A DNA stretch of 64,000 nucleotides from Maritimibacter sp. DP1N21-5 (GCF_019218295.1 NZ_JAHUZF010000006.1:682001-746000); one strand, 5' to 3'. Shown: positions 36,452 to 45,627, numbered from the stretch's first letter. Notes: a model not told the origin generated them from the sequence alone. Program-made: numbers and translations.

Positions 36452-37317
36452 ACGAGCCCCGGTCCGCGGCATCCTGGGACGATGGCAGTGAGCGGCCCGA
36501 CCTTCATGTGTCGGCGCCTGGCTGGGTCGTCGCGGTCCTCAGGGTCATTCCGCTCTTCGTGGTGCTGGCGATCGGGCTTGTGGCAACGCTGGTGATGCTG
36601 CCGCTGGAGCGCCTTGTCGCGGGCGAAAGCCGGCCCATAACGCCAACCATCACGCGGCTCGTCTGTATCGCGGCGCTGGCCATCCTCGGCATCGGCTGGC
36701 GCGCGAAGGGCGTTCCCATGCGGGGCCCTGGCGCCGTGGTGGCGAACCATTCCTCCTGGCTCGACATCTTCGTCCTGAATGCGCCCAAGCGGCTCTATTT
36801 CGTCTCGAAGGCCGAGGTGCGCGACTGGCCGGGAATCGGCTGGCTCGCGCGGGCGACGGGGACGGTCTTCATCCGGCGGGACCGACGGGAGGCCGCCGCG
36901 CAGGTGGGCGAGTTCCGGCGGCGGTTGTCACTTGGGCACCGCCTGTTGTTCTTTCCCGAGGGCACCTCGACCGACAGCCGGCGGGTGCTGCCCTTCAAGA
37001 CCACGCTTTTCGCGGCGTTCTTCGCCGATGGCCTGCGCCAGAACATGTGGGTGCAGCCGGTGAGCGTCGTCTACCTCGCGCCGAGAGGTCGAGACGACCG
37101 GTTTTACGGCTGGTGGGGCGATATGGACCTCGGGCCTCATCTGCTGGCCGTGCTGGGTGCCGTGCGGCAGGGACGAGTCGAGATACACTACCACGACCCG
37201 GTGCGTGTCGCGGACTTCGCTGACCGCAAGATGCTTGCGGCCCACTGCGAGGCTGCGGTGCGGGGTCCGGTCCTCAGTGCGCTTGTGCAAGAGACCGTCG
37301 GGAGCGGTGGCGCCTAG
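36448..37317 (+). CDS. olsA: lyso-ornithine lipid O-acyltransferase
   Basis: OlsA adds the second acyl chain to lyso-ornithine lipid at the inner membrane. The 289-residue protein has a membrane span (AVLRVIPLFVVLAIGLVATLVML), the acyltransferase HX4D motif (ANHSSWLDIFVLN) and the FPEGTSTDSRR block. It starts at GTG 36448 with a 4-base overlap with olsB. Phosphatidic acid synthesis by PlsC is related, but the olsB fusion in one operon supports OlsA. It ends convergently with dcd in a shared CTAG. Confidence 0.9.
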   Translation: MNEPRSAASWDDGSERPDLHVSAPGWVVAVLRVIPLFVVLAIGLVATLVMLPLERLVAGESRPITPTITRLVCIAALAILGIGWRAKGVPMRGPGAVVANHSSWLDIFVLNAPKRLYFVSKAEVRDWPGIGWLARATGTVFIRRDRREAAAQVGEFRRRLSLGHRLLFFPEGTSTDSRRVLPFKTTLFAAFFADGLRQNMWVQPVSVVYLAPRGRDDRFYGWWGDMDLGPHLLAVLGAVRQGRVEIHYHDPVRVADFADRKMLAAHCEAAVRGPVLSALVQETVGSGGA

Positions 37318-38420
37318 CGCGGCGACTTGAAGTGCTTGGCGAGCTTCAGGCCCTGTCCCTGATAGTTCGACTTCAGGTCAGCGCCGTAGAGCGTTTCGGG
37401 GACTTCAGCCATGCGCTCATAGACGAGCCGGCCCACCACCTGACCGTGTTCAAGCACGAAGGGCGCTTCGTGGCAGCGCACCTCCAGCACGCCGCGCGAT
37501 CCCGTGCCGCCGGCTGCGTCATGGCCGAAGCCGGGATCGAAGAAGCCTGCGTAATGCACCCGGAATTCACCGACCATGGCGAGATAGGGCGCCATTTCCG
37601 CCGCGCAATCGGGCGGGATATGCACGGCTTCGCGGCTGACAAGAATGTAGAAAGCGCCGGGGTCCAGGATGATGCGCCCTTCGGTCGTGTGGATGGGCTC
37701 CCAGAACTCGGCGGGGTCGTAGTGGTTGATCAGGTCGAGGTCGATGACGCCGGTATGGGGCTTCGCTCGATAGCCGACGAGATCGCCGTCCCCGGGCTTC
37801 AAATCGACCGAGAACCCGAGGCCGTGGTCGATGACGGCAGGCCCGTCGACGAGCCGTTCGGTGGCGTGGCGGTTGCGCAGTTCGTCGTCCGTCAGCACGG
37901 CCTGACCGGCCCGGAACCGGATCTGGTTCAGGCGCATGCCGGGTCGCACGAGGACCGAGAAGGACCTTGGGCAGATCTCGGCGTAGAGGGGACCTTCATA
38001 ACCCGGCGGGATTCGGTCGAACTCGGTGCCGCCATCGGTGATCGTCCGCGTCAGGAGGTCGAGCCGTCCGGTCGAGCTCTTTGCATTGGCGACGGCCTGC
38101 ACACCCTCGGGGAGCGCGAGGCGCTCCATGAGGGGCACGACATAGACTGCGCCTTTTTCAAGCACAGCGCCCTGCGACAGGTCGATGCGGTGCATCTCGA
38201 ACTCGGACAGCCGGTCCGCCACGGTCCGGCCATCGCCGGCCAGAAACGAAGCCCGCACGCGGTAGGCGATTGTGCCGAGCCGGAGGTCGAGCGAGGCGGG
38301 CTGGATCTGCGGCGCGGTGATCGCGGGATCGGCGGAAATCGTCCCGGTGTCGATCATCTGGCGCAGGATCTGGGAGGGAAGGACGCCGGTGCCCGTGCGC
38401 GTAAGCGTGCTGTCGGTCAT
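37314..38420 (-). CDS. dcd: 2'-deoxycytidine 5'-triphosphate deaminase, two-domain form
   Basis: Dcd deaminates dCTP to dUTP for dTTP synthesis. The 368-residue protein is about twice the E. coli length of 193. It contains two dUTPase-like domains: the first with IQPASLDLRLGTIAYRVRA and NAKSSTGRLDLLTRTITDGG, and the second with YILVSREAVHIPPDCAAEM and HYAGFFDPGFGHDAAG. This double form is common in alphaproteobacteria. GGAGAGGGAG precedes the ATG at 38420. It is 110 bases from tRNA-Pro on the same strand. Confidence 0.92.
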   Translation of the reverse strand: MTDSTLTRTGTGVLPSQILRQMIDTGTISADPAITAPQIQPASLDLRLGTIAYRVRASFLAGDGRTVADRLSEFEMHRIDLSQGAVLEKGAVYVVPLMERLALPEGVQAVANAKSSTGRLDLLTRTITDGGTEFDRIPPGYEGPLYAEICPRSFSVLVRPGMRLNQIRFRAGQAVLTDDELRNRHATERLVDGPAVIDHGLGFSVDLKPGDGDLVGYRAKPHTGVIDLDLINHYDPAEFWEPIHTTEGRIILDPGAFYILVSREAVHIPPDCAAEMAPYLAMVGEFRVHYAGFFDPGFGHDAAGGTGSRGVLEVRCHEAPFVLEHGQVVGRLVYERMAEVPETLYGADLKSNYQGQGLKLAKHFKSPR

Positions 38421-38529
38421 CTGTGATGGCTCCCTCTCCTTGCCAGCCGTTTGGGCTGGATACTTCCACTCGGGGGCCTCGATACACGAACGCCCGCCCC
38501 ATGACAGGGCGGGCGGTTCGGTGGAGTAT

Positions 38530-38606
38530 TGGTCGGGCTAGCAGGACTTGAACCTACGACCTTCCGTCCCCCAGACGGACGCGCTACCAGACTGCGCCAT
38601 AGCCCG
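38530..38606 (-). tRNA. tRNA-Pro (anticodon GGG)
   Basis: On the minus strand the gene starts CGGGCTA, has the anticodon loop CTGGGGG (anticodon GGG), a T-arm with GGTTCAAGTCC, the closing TAGCCCG and an encoded CCA at 38530-38532. Its length is 77 bases. The proline identity follows from the GGG anticodon and the C1-G72 pair. Confidence 0.95.
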
Positions 38607-38668
38607 ACGTGGGGCCCTAGATAGCGATTTTCGCGGGCGTGACAAGGGCTCTGGCGCATGAATTTTCG

Positions 38669-39982
38669 TTACAGGCGATCGGCTGGACCGTCCGTGCCAC
38701 CGGCATTGGATTTCAGTGCCTGAAGCCGCTCGGCGATGTCGCGGAGCATTGCGACGGGCAAGGTGTCGCCCGCGTCGCGAAGCTCGCGAAGTCGCCGCGC
38801 GACAGGGCGAATTTCGACCAGCGCTTCGTCCGTGAGGTCTGGTCCGACGTCCGGCATGACAAGGCGTGGACGTTCGGGTTCGGGCGCGGGCGCAACCTCC
38901 GGCGCGACGGGATCTGCTTCCCGTTCGGGGTTCTGAGACACGTCGGCCTCAGCTACCGTGAAGACGTTCTCGGTTTCTTGGTCTGCGTCTGTATCCGTCT
39001 CAGCGGGCGAGATGCGTTCCGCGTCACCCCTCGACAGATGCGTCGCGTCGACATCGAGCGCAGTGGAGGCATCCTCGTCCGATTGGGGCTCGGGTGGGGT
39101 GAGCGTCGAATCGTCGTGGGCCGAGACCGTCAATGCGGGGCTGGGGTCTTCGTCCTCCGATGCCGCCGACTCGCTGTCTCTCGTATCTTCCTCGGCAGCC
39201 AGCGCGTCGGGGACTTGCGTCCCTTCGCCCGTGGTTTCCGCAACGAGGCTTGCGATGCCCGCATCCTCTTCGACCGCAAGCGGCGAGACTTCGGTGGCCT
39301 CCTCGGGGATGTCCGACTCCGTCGGTTCCAGCGTCACATTCGGTGCGCTGGCGAAGGGGTTGAAGTCTGCCGCGTCATCCGGCGATGCGTCTGCATCCGG
39401 TGCGACGGCCTCCCCGACAGGTTCGGCCACATCCTTCTCATCCACGGTCTCGAAAGACACCGGCGTCACGTCTTCCAGCTCTTCGTCAGGGCCGGGGGCA
39501 TCCAGGGCCACATCATGGTTCGCCATCGCGTCGTCCACGGGTTCGGGCATCGCGTCTTCCGCCTCGGAGGCATCGACGTCCTGAACCTCCGGGGCTTCCT
39601 CGGGCGCCTCGAGGATTTCCGCGTCTTCGACCGGATCCGCTTCCTGCGTCGATCGACGCGAGCGGTCGAGCGGGACCACGTTGCTTTCGGGTTCCGCTTC
39701 CAGATCGAGCGGCTGCGACATGGCCGCGACGTGTTTCACACCTTGCTCGCGCAGGAGTTTTTGCACGCCGCGAATGGTCAGGCCGTCATCATGCAGGAGC
39801 TTGCGGATACCGCCGAGCAGTTCCATGTCCGAGGGACGGTAATACCGCCGTCCACCTGCACGCTTCACCGGCTTGACCTGTGTGAAGCGGCTTTCCCAGA
39901 AGCGCAGGACATGGGTCGGCACGCCCAGCCAATCGGCCACCTCGCTGATCGTGCGAAACGCATCCGGCGACTTGTTGTCCAT
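38669..39982 (-). CDS. MerR-family regulator with long acidic disordered region
   Basis: Residues 1-85 form a MerR winged helix ([44 protein letters not shown]). Residues about 90-360 are very rich in Asp, Glu, Ala and Pro with little order, and the last 50 residues ([21 protein letters not shown]) are helical. The total is 437 residues, against 120-150 in typical MerR proteins, and no sensor domain is visible. The gene lies downstream of ihfA on the same strand, an order I expect in Rhodobacterales. The target and signal are unknown. Confidence 0.88.
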   Translation of the reverse strand: MDNKSPDAFRTISEVADWLGVPTHVLRFWESRFTQVKPVKRAGGRRYYRPSDMELLGGIRKLLHDDGLTIRGVQKLLREQGVKHVAAMSQPLDLEAEPESNVVPLDRSRRSTQEADPVEDAEILEAPEEAPEVQDVDASEAEDAMPEPVDDAMANHDVALDAPGPDEELEDVTPVSFETVDEKDVAEPVGEAVAPDADASPDDAADFNPFASAPNVTLEPTESDIPEEATEVSPLAVEEDAGIASLVAETTGEGTQVPDALAAEEDTRDSESAASEDEDPSPALTVSAHDDSTLTPPEPQSDEDASTALDVDATHLSRGDAERISPAETDTDADQETENVFTVAEADVSQNPEREADPVAPEVAPAPEPERPRLVMPDVGPDLTDEALVEIRPVARRLRELRDAGDTLPVAMLRDIAERLQALKSNAGGTDGPADRL

Positions 39983-40020
39983 AGCTCTAGCCCGTCTTCT
40001 GCTCGTTTATGTCGGGCCGC

Positions 40021-40323
40021 TCAGGACTTGTTTCCGGCGGCGACCCGTTCTTTCATGATGTGGGAAGGCCGGAACGTCAGGACCCGCCGGGGCGAAATCG
40101 GAACTTCCTGTCCGGTCTTCGGATTGCGCCCGACGCGCGCCGCCTTGTCGCGGACGGAAAAGGTCCCGAAGGACGATATCTTGACCGTCTCGCCCTCGAC
40201 CAATGCGTCGGAGATGTAACCGAGCACGCTTTCAACAAGCTGTGCGCTTTCATTGCGCGAAAGGCCGACTTCGCGGAATACCGCTTCGCTCAGGTCCATG
40301 CGCGTCAGAGTCTTTTCGCTCAT
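40021..40323 (-). CDS. ihfA: integration host factor subunit alpha
   Basis: IHF-alpha and IHF-beta form a dimer that bends DNA by about 160 degrees at specific sites. The 100-residue protein starts [21 protein letters not shown] and contains the DNA-binding arm with [23 protein letters not shown], including the conserved proline at the tip. I chose the ATG at 40323 instead of one 10 codons upstream, since the product then matches normal IHF-alpha. It follows fabH in the rpmF-plsX-fabH-ihfA-merR series. Confidence 0.95.
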   Translation of the reverse strand: MSEKTLTRMDLSEAVFREVGLSRNESAQLVESVLGYISDALVEGETVKISSFGTFSVRDKAARVGRNPKTGQEVPISPRRVLTFRPSHIMKERVAAGNKS

Positions 40324-40417
40324 ACCGTCCCCCGGAGTGTCTGGAGGCAGCATGGGGCGGCTTCTTTTTCAAGTCAAGATCAATGGCTTGCGGGTGGGCT
40401 TTCACGCCGACGCCAGA

Positions 40418-41392
40418 TCACCAACGCAGGACCACCGCGCCCCAGGCCAGACCGCCGCCGATGGCTTCGAGCACCAGCACGTCGTTTTCCCGAATCTGCC
40501 CATTCGCTTTGCCTACCGACAGGGCGAGCGGGATGGAGGCGGCCGACGTGTTGCCGTGGTCCTGAACCGTCACGACGACCTTGTCCATCGACAGGCCGAG
40601 CTTCTTTGCGGTGCCCTGGATGATGCGGATATTTGCCTGATGCGGCACGATCCAGTCGATGTCCGCGTGCGACATCCCCGCTTTTCCGAGCGCGGCATCG
40701 GCGGTCGAGGCAAGCTTTTCAACGGCTTGGCGGAAAAGCGGGTTGCCCTGCATGCGCAGTTTGCCCGCCGTGCCTGTGGTCGACACGCCGCCGTCGACAT
40801 AAAGCATGTCGCGGTAACGCCCGTCGGAGTTAAGGTCCGTCGACAGGATGCCGCGGTCGTCCTTGGTGCCGGCGCCCTCGGCGGCCTCAAGCAGGACGGC
40901 CCCGGCGCCGTCGCCAAAGAGCACGCAGGTCGCGCGGTCTTCCATGTCCAGAATGCGCGAGAATGTCTCGGCGCCGATCACGAGAACCGACTTTGACTGG
41001 CCGGACACGATCAGGGCGTTGGCATTGGCGAGCGCATAGACGAATCCCGCGCAGACTGCCTGGACGTCGAAGCCGTAGCCCGTTTCCATGCCCAGACCTT
41101 CCTGAACCATGGTTGCGGTCGAGGGGAAGGTCAGATCGGGGGTCGAGGTGGCGACGATGACGGTTTCAACCTGATCGGCCCGCATGCCGGCGTCGTTCAG
41201 CGCGGCGCGCGCCGCCTGCACCGCCATCTGCGATGTCGTCTCGCCGGGGGCGGCGAAGTGCCGCCGTTCGATGCCCGAGCGGGATCTGATCCATTCGTCC
41301 GAGGTGTCGATGCGGCTTTCGAACCAGGAATTCGGAATGACCTGTTCGGGCAGGTAATGCCCGACGCCCCGGACCACTGCGCGTGTCGTCAT
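40418..41392 (-). CDS. fabH: beta-ketoacyl-ACP synthase III
   Basis: FabH condenses acetyl-CoA with malonyl-ACP to start type II fatty acid synthesis. The 324-residue protein has the catalytic cysteine C114 (VQAVCAGFVYAL), the histidine in IVPHQANIRI and the asparagine in QDHGNTSAAS. IDTSDEWIRSRSGIERR near the N-terminus is typical. It overlaps plsX by 4 bases (ATGA), so it is coupled to it. The order rpmF-plsX-fabH is very common in proteobacteria. Confidence 0.97.
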   Translation of the reverse strand: MTTRAVVRGVGHYLPEQVIPNSWFESRIDTSDEWIRSRSGIERRHFAAPGETTSQMAVQAARAALNDAGMRADQVETVIVATSTPDLTFPSTATMVQEGLGMETGYGFDVQAVCAGFVYALANANALIVSGQSKSVLVIGAETFSRILDMEDRATCVLFGDGAGAVLLEAAEGAGTKDDRGILSTDLNSDGRYRDMLYVDGGVSTTGTAGKLRMQGNPLFRQAVEKLASTADAALGKAGMSHADIDWIVPHQANIRIIQGTAKKLGLSMDKVVVTVQDHGNTSAASIPLALSVGKANGQIRENDVLVLEAIGGGLAWGAVVLRW

Positions 41393-42483
41393 TTCAGCTC
41401 GCTCGATTTGTCTTCTATTTGTGCCGGGGCATCGTGGCTGTCTCCCGGCGTATATGCAACCCGTGCGGCGAGCTTCTGGTTGAAGTTCGACTGCGCGAGG
41501 TCGAAGGCGAGTTTCACCGCCGCCGCGACGCCCGTCGCATCCGCCGAGCCGTGGCTCTTGACCACGGTGCCGTTCAATCCAAGGAATACGCCGCCATTGG
41601 ACCGACGCGGATCCATGCGTTTTTGCAGGCGCTTGAGGGATGTCATCGCGAAGAGCGCGGCGAGGCGGGACAGGGGGGTCGCGGTGAAGGCTTCCTTCAG
41701 GAAGTCGCTCACCATCTTGGCCGTGCCCTCGCCGGTCTTGAGCGCAACGTTCCCGGTGAAGCCATCGGTCACGATCACGTCAACCCGGTCCGACAGCAGG
41801 TCGCCGCCTTCCACGAATCCGATGAAGTCGAAATCGGCGACTTTGGCCGCGTCCTCGATGAGGTCGGCGGCCGCCTTGATCTCGGCGCGGCCCTTGTGCT
41901 CTTCCGTGCCAACGTTGAGCAGCCCCACGCGCGGCCGCACGATGCCGTGGCCGTTACGGGCATAAGAGGCGCCCATCAGCGCATATTGCAGCAGGTCCAT
42001 CTCGTCGGCGCGAATGTCGGCGCCGCCATCGAGCATGATGTTGAAGCCGATCTTGTTGCGCGAGGGCCAGAATACCGCGATGGCAGGGCGCGACACGCCC
42101 GGGAGCTTGCGCAGGCGCAGGACCGACATCGCCATGAGCGCGCCGGTGTTGCCGCAGGAGACGCAGACCTCGGCCTCGCGCGCCTTCACGCTTTCGATGG
42201 CCGACCACATGGAGGTGTTCTTGCCGTGCCGGATCACTTGTGCGGGCTTGTCTTCCATCGTCACCACGTCGTCGGCGTGGCGGATGTCGCAGATCCCGTT
42301 CAGGTCAGGCTGCTTTGCGACCAGCGGCGCAAGTTCGGCCTTGTTGCCGTGCAGGATGAACCCGACGTTTCGCTTGCGCGCAACCTTGGCAAGGCCGGCA
42401 ACGATGGCTGCCGGCCCATGATCGCCGCCCATCGCGTCGATCGAAAGTATGGTGCGATCAGGCCCCCGATGAGAGCCGGACAT
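41389..42483 (-). CDS. plsX: phosphate acyltransferase PlsX
   Basis: PlsX makes acyl-phosphate from acyl-ACP for phospholipid synthesis. With the ATG at 42483 the protein has 364 residues and starts close to TILSIDAMGGDHGPAAIVAG, the conserved N-terminal motif. Another ATG at 42513 would add 10 residues; neither has a strong ribosome binding site. GNTGALMAMSV, NVGTEEHKG and VTDGFTGNVALKTGEG are family motifs. It is flanked by rpmF and fabH in the usual order. Confidence 0.95.
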   Translation of the reverse strand: MSGSHRGPDRTILSIDAMGGDHGPAAIVAGLAKVARKRNVGFILHGNKAELAPLVAKQPDLNGICDIRHADDVVTMEDKPAQVIRHGKNTSMWSAIESVKAREAEVCVSCGNTGALMAMSVLRLRKLPGVSRPAIAVFWPSRNKIGFNIMLDGGADIRADEMDLLQYALMGASYARNGHGIVRPRVGLLNVGTEEHKGRAEIKAAADLIEDAAKVADFDFIGFVEGGDLLSDRVDVIVTDGFTGNVALKTGEGTAKMVSDFLKEAFTATPLSRLAALFAMTSLKRLQKRMDPRRSNGGVFLGLNGTVVKSHGSADATGVAAAVKLAFDLAQSNFNQKLAARVAYTPGDSHDAPAQIEDKSSELK

Positions 42484-42531
42484 CCGATCTTCGGTATCCG
42501 TGGCAGGCATCATGGGCGAACGCGGCGTGAC

Positions 42532-42741
42532 TTACGCCGCGTCCTCGTCGTCGAGGTCGATCTCGTTGGCCTGTGCCACGACTTCGCGGTCAGCATAGTG
42601 GCCGCAGGACGGGCACACGTGATGGGGACGCTTCAGTTCGCCACAGGAGGGGCATTCGTTGGGGTTGCCAGCAACCAGGGAGTCATGGGCGCGGCGCATG
42701 TTGCGGCGCGACTTCGTGACTTTGTTCTGAGGGACAGCCAT
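42532..42741 (-). CDS. rpmF: 50S ribosomal protein L32
   Basis: The 69-residue protein begins [20 protein letters not shown] and has a four-cysteine zinc ribbon ([17 protein letters not shown]), so it is the zinc-binding (C+) form. The acidic tail ([10 protein letters not shown]) is normal for alphaproteobacterial L32. The gene starts the rpmF-plsX-fabH-ihfA-merR series. Confidence 0.97.
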   Translation of the reverse strand: MAVPQNKVTKSRRNMRRAHDSLVAGNPNECPSCGELKRPHHVCPSCGHYADREVVAQANEIDLDDEDAA

Positions 42742-43142
42742 GTCTCAACCTCGATGTTTCAGGGGCTTGGCGTCGTCACGACGCGATGGGCCCGTTTCGT
42801 CTGGGGCGTTCGCCCGGGTTCAGGTCGGGCCTTCGCCCGGGTTTACGCAAGGCTTGCGTCCTGTCTGATCCAGAACTTGGCCCGTTGTCTCTTGGGCCGA
42901 AGCCCGCGCTCTCGTGAGTGCCGAAGCGCTCGTTCCCGTGAGTCTCGCCGCCTCATACGCGGTTGCGCGCACAGAGGGAACCCACCTTGTGAAAGAGGGC
43001 CGGAACATACTGCGATTCCGCCATCTTGCAAGGGATTTTTCGGCCTTCGCGCGGGGTTTTCCGCTCGCATGTCGGATGCCGCGCGTCATGGCAGAAACGG
43101 AGCCCGCTCACAATCCGTTAGGCGGTCCTGCGACCGGGGTCT
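42742..43142. other. 401-bp divergent intergenic region before rpmF; repeats but no gene
   Basis: No convincing gene is present: open frames here are arginine-rich and lack family features. The region contains a 12-base direct repeat TTCGCCCGGGTT (42809-42820 and 42832-42843) and a near-perfect palindrome ACGCAAG-G-CTTGCGT at 42845-42859. On the rpmF side these lie 70-120 bases upstream of its start and may form a structured leader or an operator. Confidence 0.55.
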
Positions 43143-43667
43143 ATGATCGCTGTCATGGGTTACGACTACGACGCACTTTACGGGAAAATGCGGGACGCGC
43201 TCGGCGCTCCGACGCCCTTCATCGCTGACTTCCTCGCGCGAATCGATCTTGCCGGCGCAAGGGTGCTCGATGTGGGCTGCGGGCAGGGGCGGGATGCGCT
43301 CATGATTGCCCGGCAAGGCGCGGAAGTGGTGGGCGTCGATCTGTCGCCGAACGGGATTCGCGATCTTCAGGCGGCGGCGCAGGCGGAAGGATTGCGGATC
43401 GACGGCATCGTCGCCGACATCACGTCTTATCGCGCGTCCGGCCTGTTCGATGTCATTCTCATCGACCGCACGCTTCATATGCTGCCTGACGGACCGCGCC
43501 TCGATGTGCTGAAGGGCCTGCTGGACCACGTGGCCGAGGGCGGCTGGCTCCTCATAGCAGATGAGCCCTCCAACGTTCCCGCCATGGGGACCGCGCTCGA
43601 AGAGCACGGGGGCTGGTCAAACGAGATCCAGTCGGACGGTTATCTGTTCGCGCGTCGAACCGGCTAG
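43143..43667 (+). CDS. class I SAM-dependent methyltransferase
   Basis: The 174-residue protein has a Rossmann methyltransferase fold with RVLDVGCGQGRDALMIARQG (motif I), VVGVDLSPNGI (motif II) and LFDVILIDRTLHML. It resembles small methyltransferases of the tellurite-resistance/UbiE type, but the substrate is unknown. An ATG at 43155 is an alternative start. It is convergent with yceD, and both stop codons share CTAG at 43664-43667. Confidence 0.85.
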   Translation: MIAVMGYDYDALYGKMRDALGAPTPFIADFLARIDLAGARVLDVGCGQGRDALMIARQGAEVVGVDLSPNGIRDLQAAAQAEGLRIDGIVADITSYRASGLFDVILIDRTLHMLPDGPRLDVLKGLLDHVAEGGWLLIADEPSNVPAMGTALEEHGGWSNEIQSDGYLFARRTG

Positions 43668-44245
43668 CTGTTACTTTCGTCCGACTCGTCGTCCTTCTGC
43701 GCCAGCTTGTCTCGAAGGGAGGCAAGGCCCGCAAAGGGCTTCAGGTCCTCGTCCCGGATCGCGTCCTTGCCCGGTTCGGTGAAGACCGCATCGCCCAGCT
43801 CGGCGTCGTCGGCCCGCGGATAGAGCGGCAATGCCAATGCAACGGCCTCGGCCAGAAGCGCGCCGATGTCGATGACCGGGCCCAGGGGCTCCTGCGCCAC
43901 GTCCTGTGGCGTTTCGCTTTCTTCGGCCGTCGTGGGCGTGAGCCCCTCGATCCATGTCCGCTCGACCGGCTCGTCGATGCGCGTCGTGACCGGGGCGAGC
44001 GTGACCACGCAGGGCTGCACCACCGTGGCGCCCAGCGTGCCCTCGAACCGCCAGTCGCGCCGCCCGACCGGGGCGAGGCGCCCTTCGAGTCGCACCTTGC
44101 GGGCCGCTTCGATGCCCAGTTCATGCGCAAGCGCCATGGCGCTTTCCTCGTTCAGGGAGACCGCAAGATCATGCGGGCGCGAGTGATCCAGCTCCGAGAC
44201 CTTGAGCCTCGGGCCATAGTTCGGGATGTCCTCGGGTGTCGTCAT
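43664..44245 (-). CDS. yceD: YceD family protein (DUF177)
   Basis: YceD proteins are conserved in bacteria next to rpmF and have been linked to 23S rRNA metabolism. The 193-residue protein starts at the ATG 44245 and shows VSLNEESAMALAHELGIEAARKVRLEG, WRFEGTLGATVVQPCVVTLAPV with the conserved cysteine, and the acidic PLGPVIDIGALLAEAVALALPLYPR block. In many genomes yceD directly precedes rpmF; here a small methyltransferase gene lies between them. It is divergent from bamE. Confidence 0.9.
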   Translation of the reverse strand: MTTPEDIPNYGPRLKVSELDHSRPHDLAVSLNEESAMALAHELGIEAARKVRLEGRLAPVGRRDWRFEGTLGATVVQPCVVTLAPVTTRIDEPVERTWIEGLTPTTAEESETPQDVAQEPLGPVIDIGALLAEAVALALPLYPRADDAELGDAVFTEPGKDAIRDEDLKPFAGLASLRDKLAQKDDESDESNS

Positions 44246-44326
44246 GGGTCTTTCGTTTCTTGAACGCGGCGTTATGCTCCTGTAAGCGGATAGCCAACGA
44301 AGGCAAGGCAAGGCAAGGGGGGCGGT

Positions 44327-44794
44327 ATGGCTGCCATAGGGATGAAGGCGCGCGGTTTGGTCCGTCTGGTCGCCGTTCTTCTGGGTATTCTCACCATCGC
44401 GGCCTGTTCTCCGGTCTACACCAATCACGGTTTCGTCCCGTCGGACGAGGACGTGGAAGAGATCATGGTCGGCATCGACACCCGCGAAACGGTGGCGGCG
44501 ATCGTGGGCAAGCCGGGGGCCGAGGGGCTTCTGACGCAAGAAGGCTGGTACTACGTCGAGAGCCGCTTCAAGCACTTCGCGTATAACGCGCCGGAAGAAA
44601 TCGACCGCGAGGTTCTGCGGATCGGATTCGATGAAAGCGGGCTGGTCGAGAACATCGAACGCTTCGGTCTCGAGCAGGGGCAGGTTGTCGTCCTGTCGCG
44701 CCGTGTGACCACGTCGAACACCCGCGGCGTCGGCTTCCTTCGTCAACTTCTTGGAAACATCGGGAACTTTGACGCTGGCACATTGCTTCAGTAG
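44327..44794 (+). CDS. bamE: outer membrane protein assembly factor BamE (lipoprotein)
   Basis: BamE is a small lipoprotein of the beta-barrel assembly complex in the outer membrane. The 155-residue precursor has a signal peptide and the lipobox LTIAAC with C27. The mature part has the SmpA/OmlA fold, as seen in IDTRETVAAIVGKPG and GWYYVESRFKHFAYNAPE. BamE receives substrates delivered by SurA, which is also encoded in this window. It lies 82 bases from divergent yceD. Confidence 0.92.
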   Translation: MAAIGMKARGLVRLVAVLLGILTIAACSPVYTNHGFVPSDEDVEEIMVGIDTRETVAAIVGKPGAEGLLTQEGWYYVESRFKHFAYNAPEEIDREVLRIGFDESGLVENIERFGLEQGQVVVLSRRVTTSNTRGVGFLRQLLGNIGNFDAGTLLQ

Positions 44795-44821
44795 TCGGGG
44801 GATGTTCCAAGTGGGGGCGGC

Positions 44822-45553
44822 ATGGCCGACCATCTGTTAAGCAAAGGTGTCTATCGCGCCCGTATTGCCGCGGGACGCGGTGACGTGGGGGCGGCACAGG
44901 CTCTGCGCTATCTCGCCTTTCGCGATCCGGAGGGTGAAGGGCGGGACGTGGACCGCTACGACGGGATGAACCGGCACCTGCTGGTCGAAGGGCCCGAAGG
45001 GCTCGTCTGCACCTTCCGCTACCAGATTTTCCCCGGCGCGGCGGACACGAGGATCGGTTATTCCGCCGGGGTTTATGACCTCTCGCATCTGTCCGCGCTG
45101 GATGGTCCGATGATCGAGATGGGCCGCTTCTGCCTGCATCCGAAAGCGCATGACCCCGACATCCTGCGTCTGGCATGGGCCGCGATGACGCGGCTGGTGG
45201 ACGAGGCGCAGGCGGTCCTGCTGTTCGGCTGTTCGTCGTTCCGGGGCACCGACCCCGCACCCTATACCGATGCCCTTCGCATGCTGGCGGCCGAGCATAT
45301 CGCGCCGGCCCGTATCCGTCCCGGTCCGAAGGCCCGCGAGCGTATGGCTCTGCCCGAAGGACCCTATGATCCGCAGTCGGCGCAGCGTCAGTTGCCCCCT
45401 TTGCTACGGACTTACATGCTCATGGGCGGCTGGGTCAGCGATCATGCTGTGATTGATCGGGTCATGAATACCCTGCATGTGTTCACGGGAGTCGAAATCG
45501 ACCGGGTGCCCGAAGCCCGGGCGCGCGCGCTGCGCGCGCTTGCGCAGGAGTGA
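44822..45553 (+). CDS. OlsB-like GNAT acyltransferase (second copy)
   Basis: The 243-residue protein is a paralogue of OlsB: GRGDVGAAQALRYLAFRDPEG near the start, IEMGRFCLHPKAHDPDILRLAW and LLFGCSSFRGTDPAPYTDAL in the core follow the OlsB pattern (the 35.7 kb copy has GVASFRGTE). It lies 27 bases after bamE. Sequence divergence suggests a different amine acceptor, for example another amino acid for an aminolipid, but this is not provable here. Confidence 0.75.
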   Translation: MADHLLSKGVYRARIAAGRGDVGAAQALRYLAFRDPEGEGRDVDRYDGMNRHLLVEGPEGLVCTFRYQIFPGAADTRIGYSAGVYDLSHLSALDGPMIEMGRFCLHPKAHDPDILRLAWAAMTRLVDEAQAVLLFGCSSFRGTDPAPYTDALRMLAAEHIAPARIRPGPKARERMALPEGPYDPQSAQRQLPPLLRTYMLMGGWVSDHAVIDRVMNTLHVFTGVEIDRVPEARARALRALAQE

Positions 45554-45627
45554 GCGGGGCCAGCGCCGCCGCTTCTGGCCGATCTGCCGCGATTGACGAT
45601 CCGCGCGACCGCGACTAGGTGAGCGCC

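Noticed and set aside
38530..38606. tRNA-Pro as an attachment site
   Set aside because: Flanked by dcd and merR, with no mobile element genes or repeated tRNA fragment.
42820..43089. 89-codon ORF on the minus strand upstream of rpmF
   Set aside because: Arg-rich composition without a family, no ribosome binding site and overlap with repeat structure; probably non-coding.
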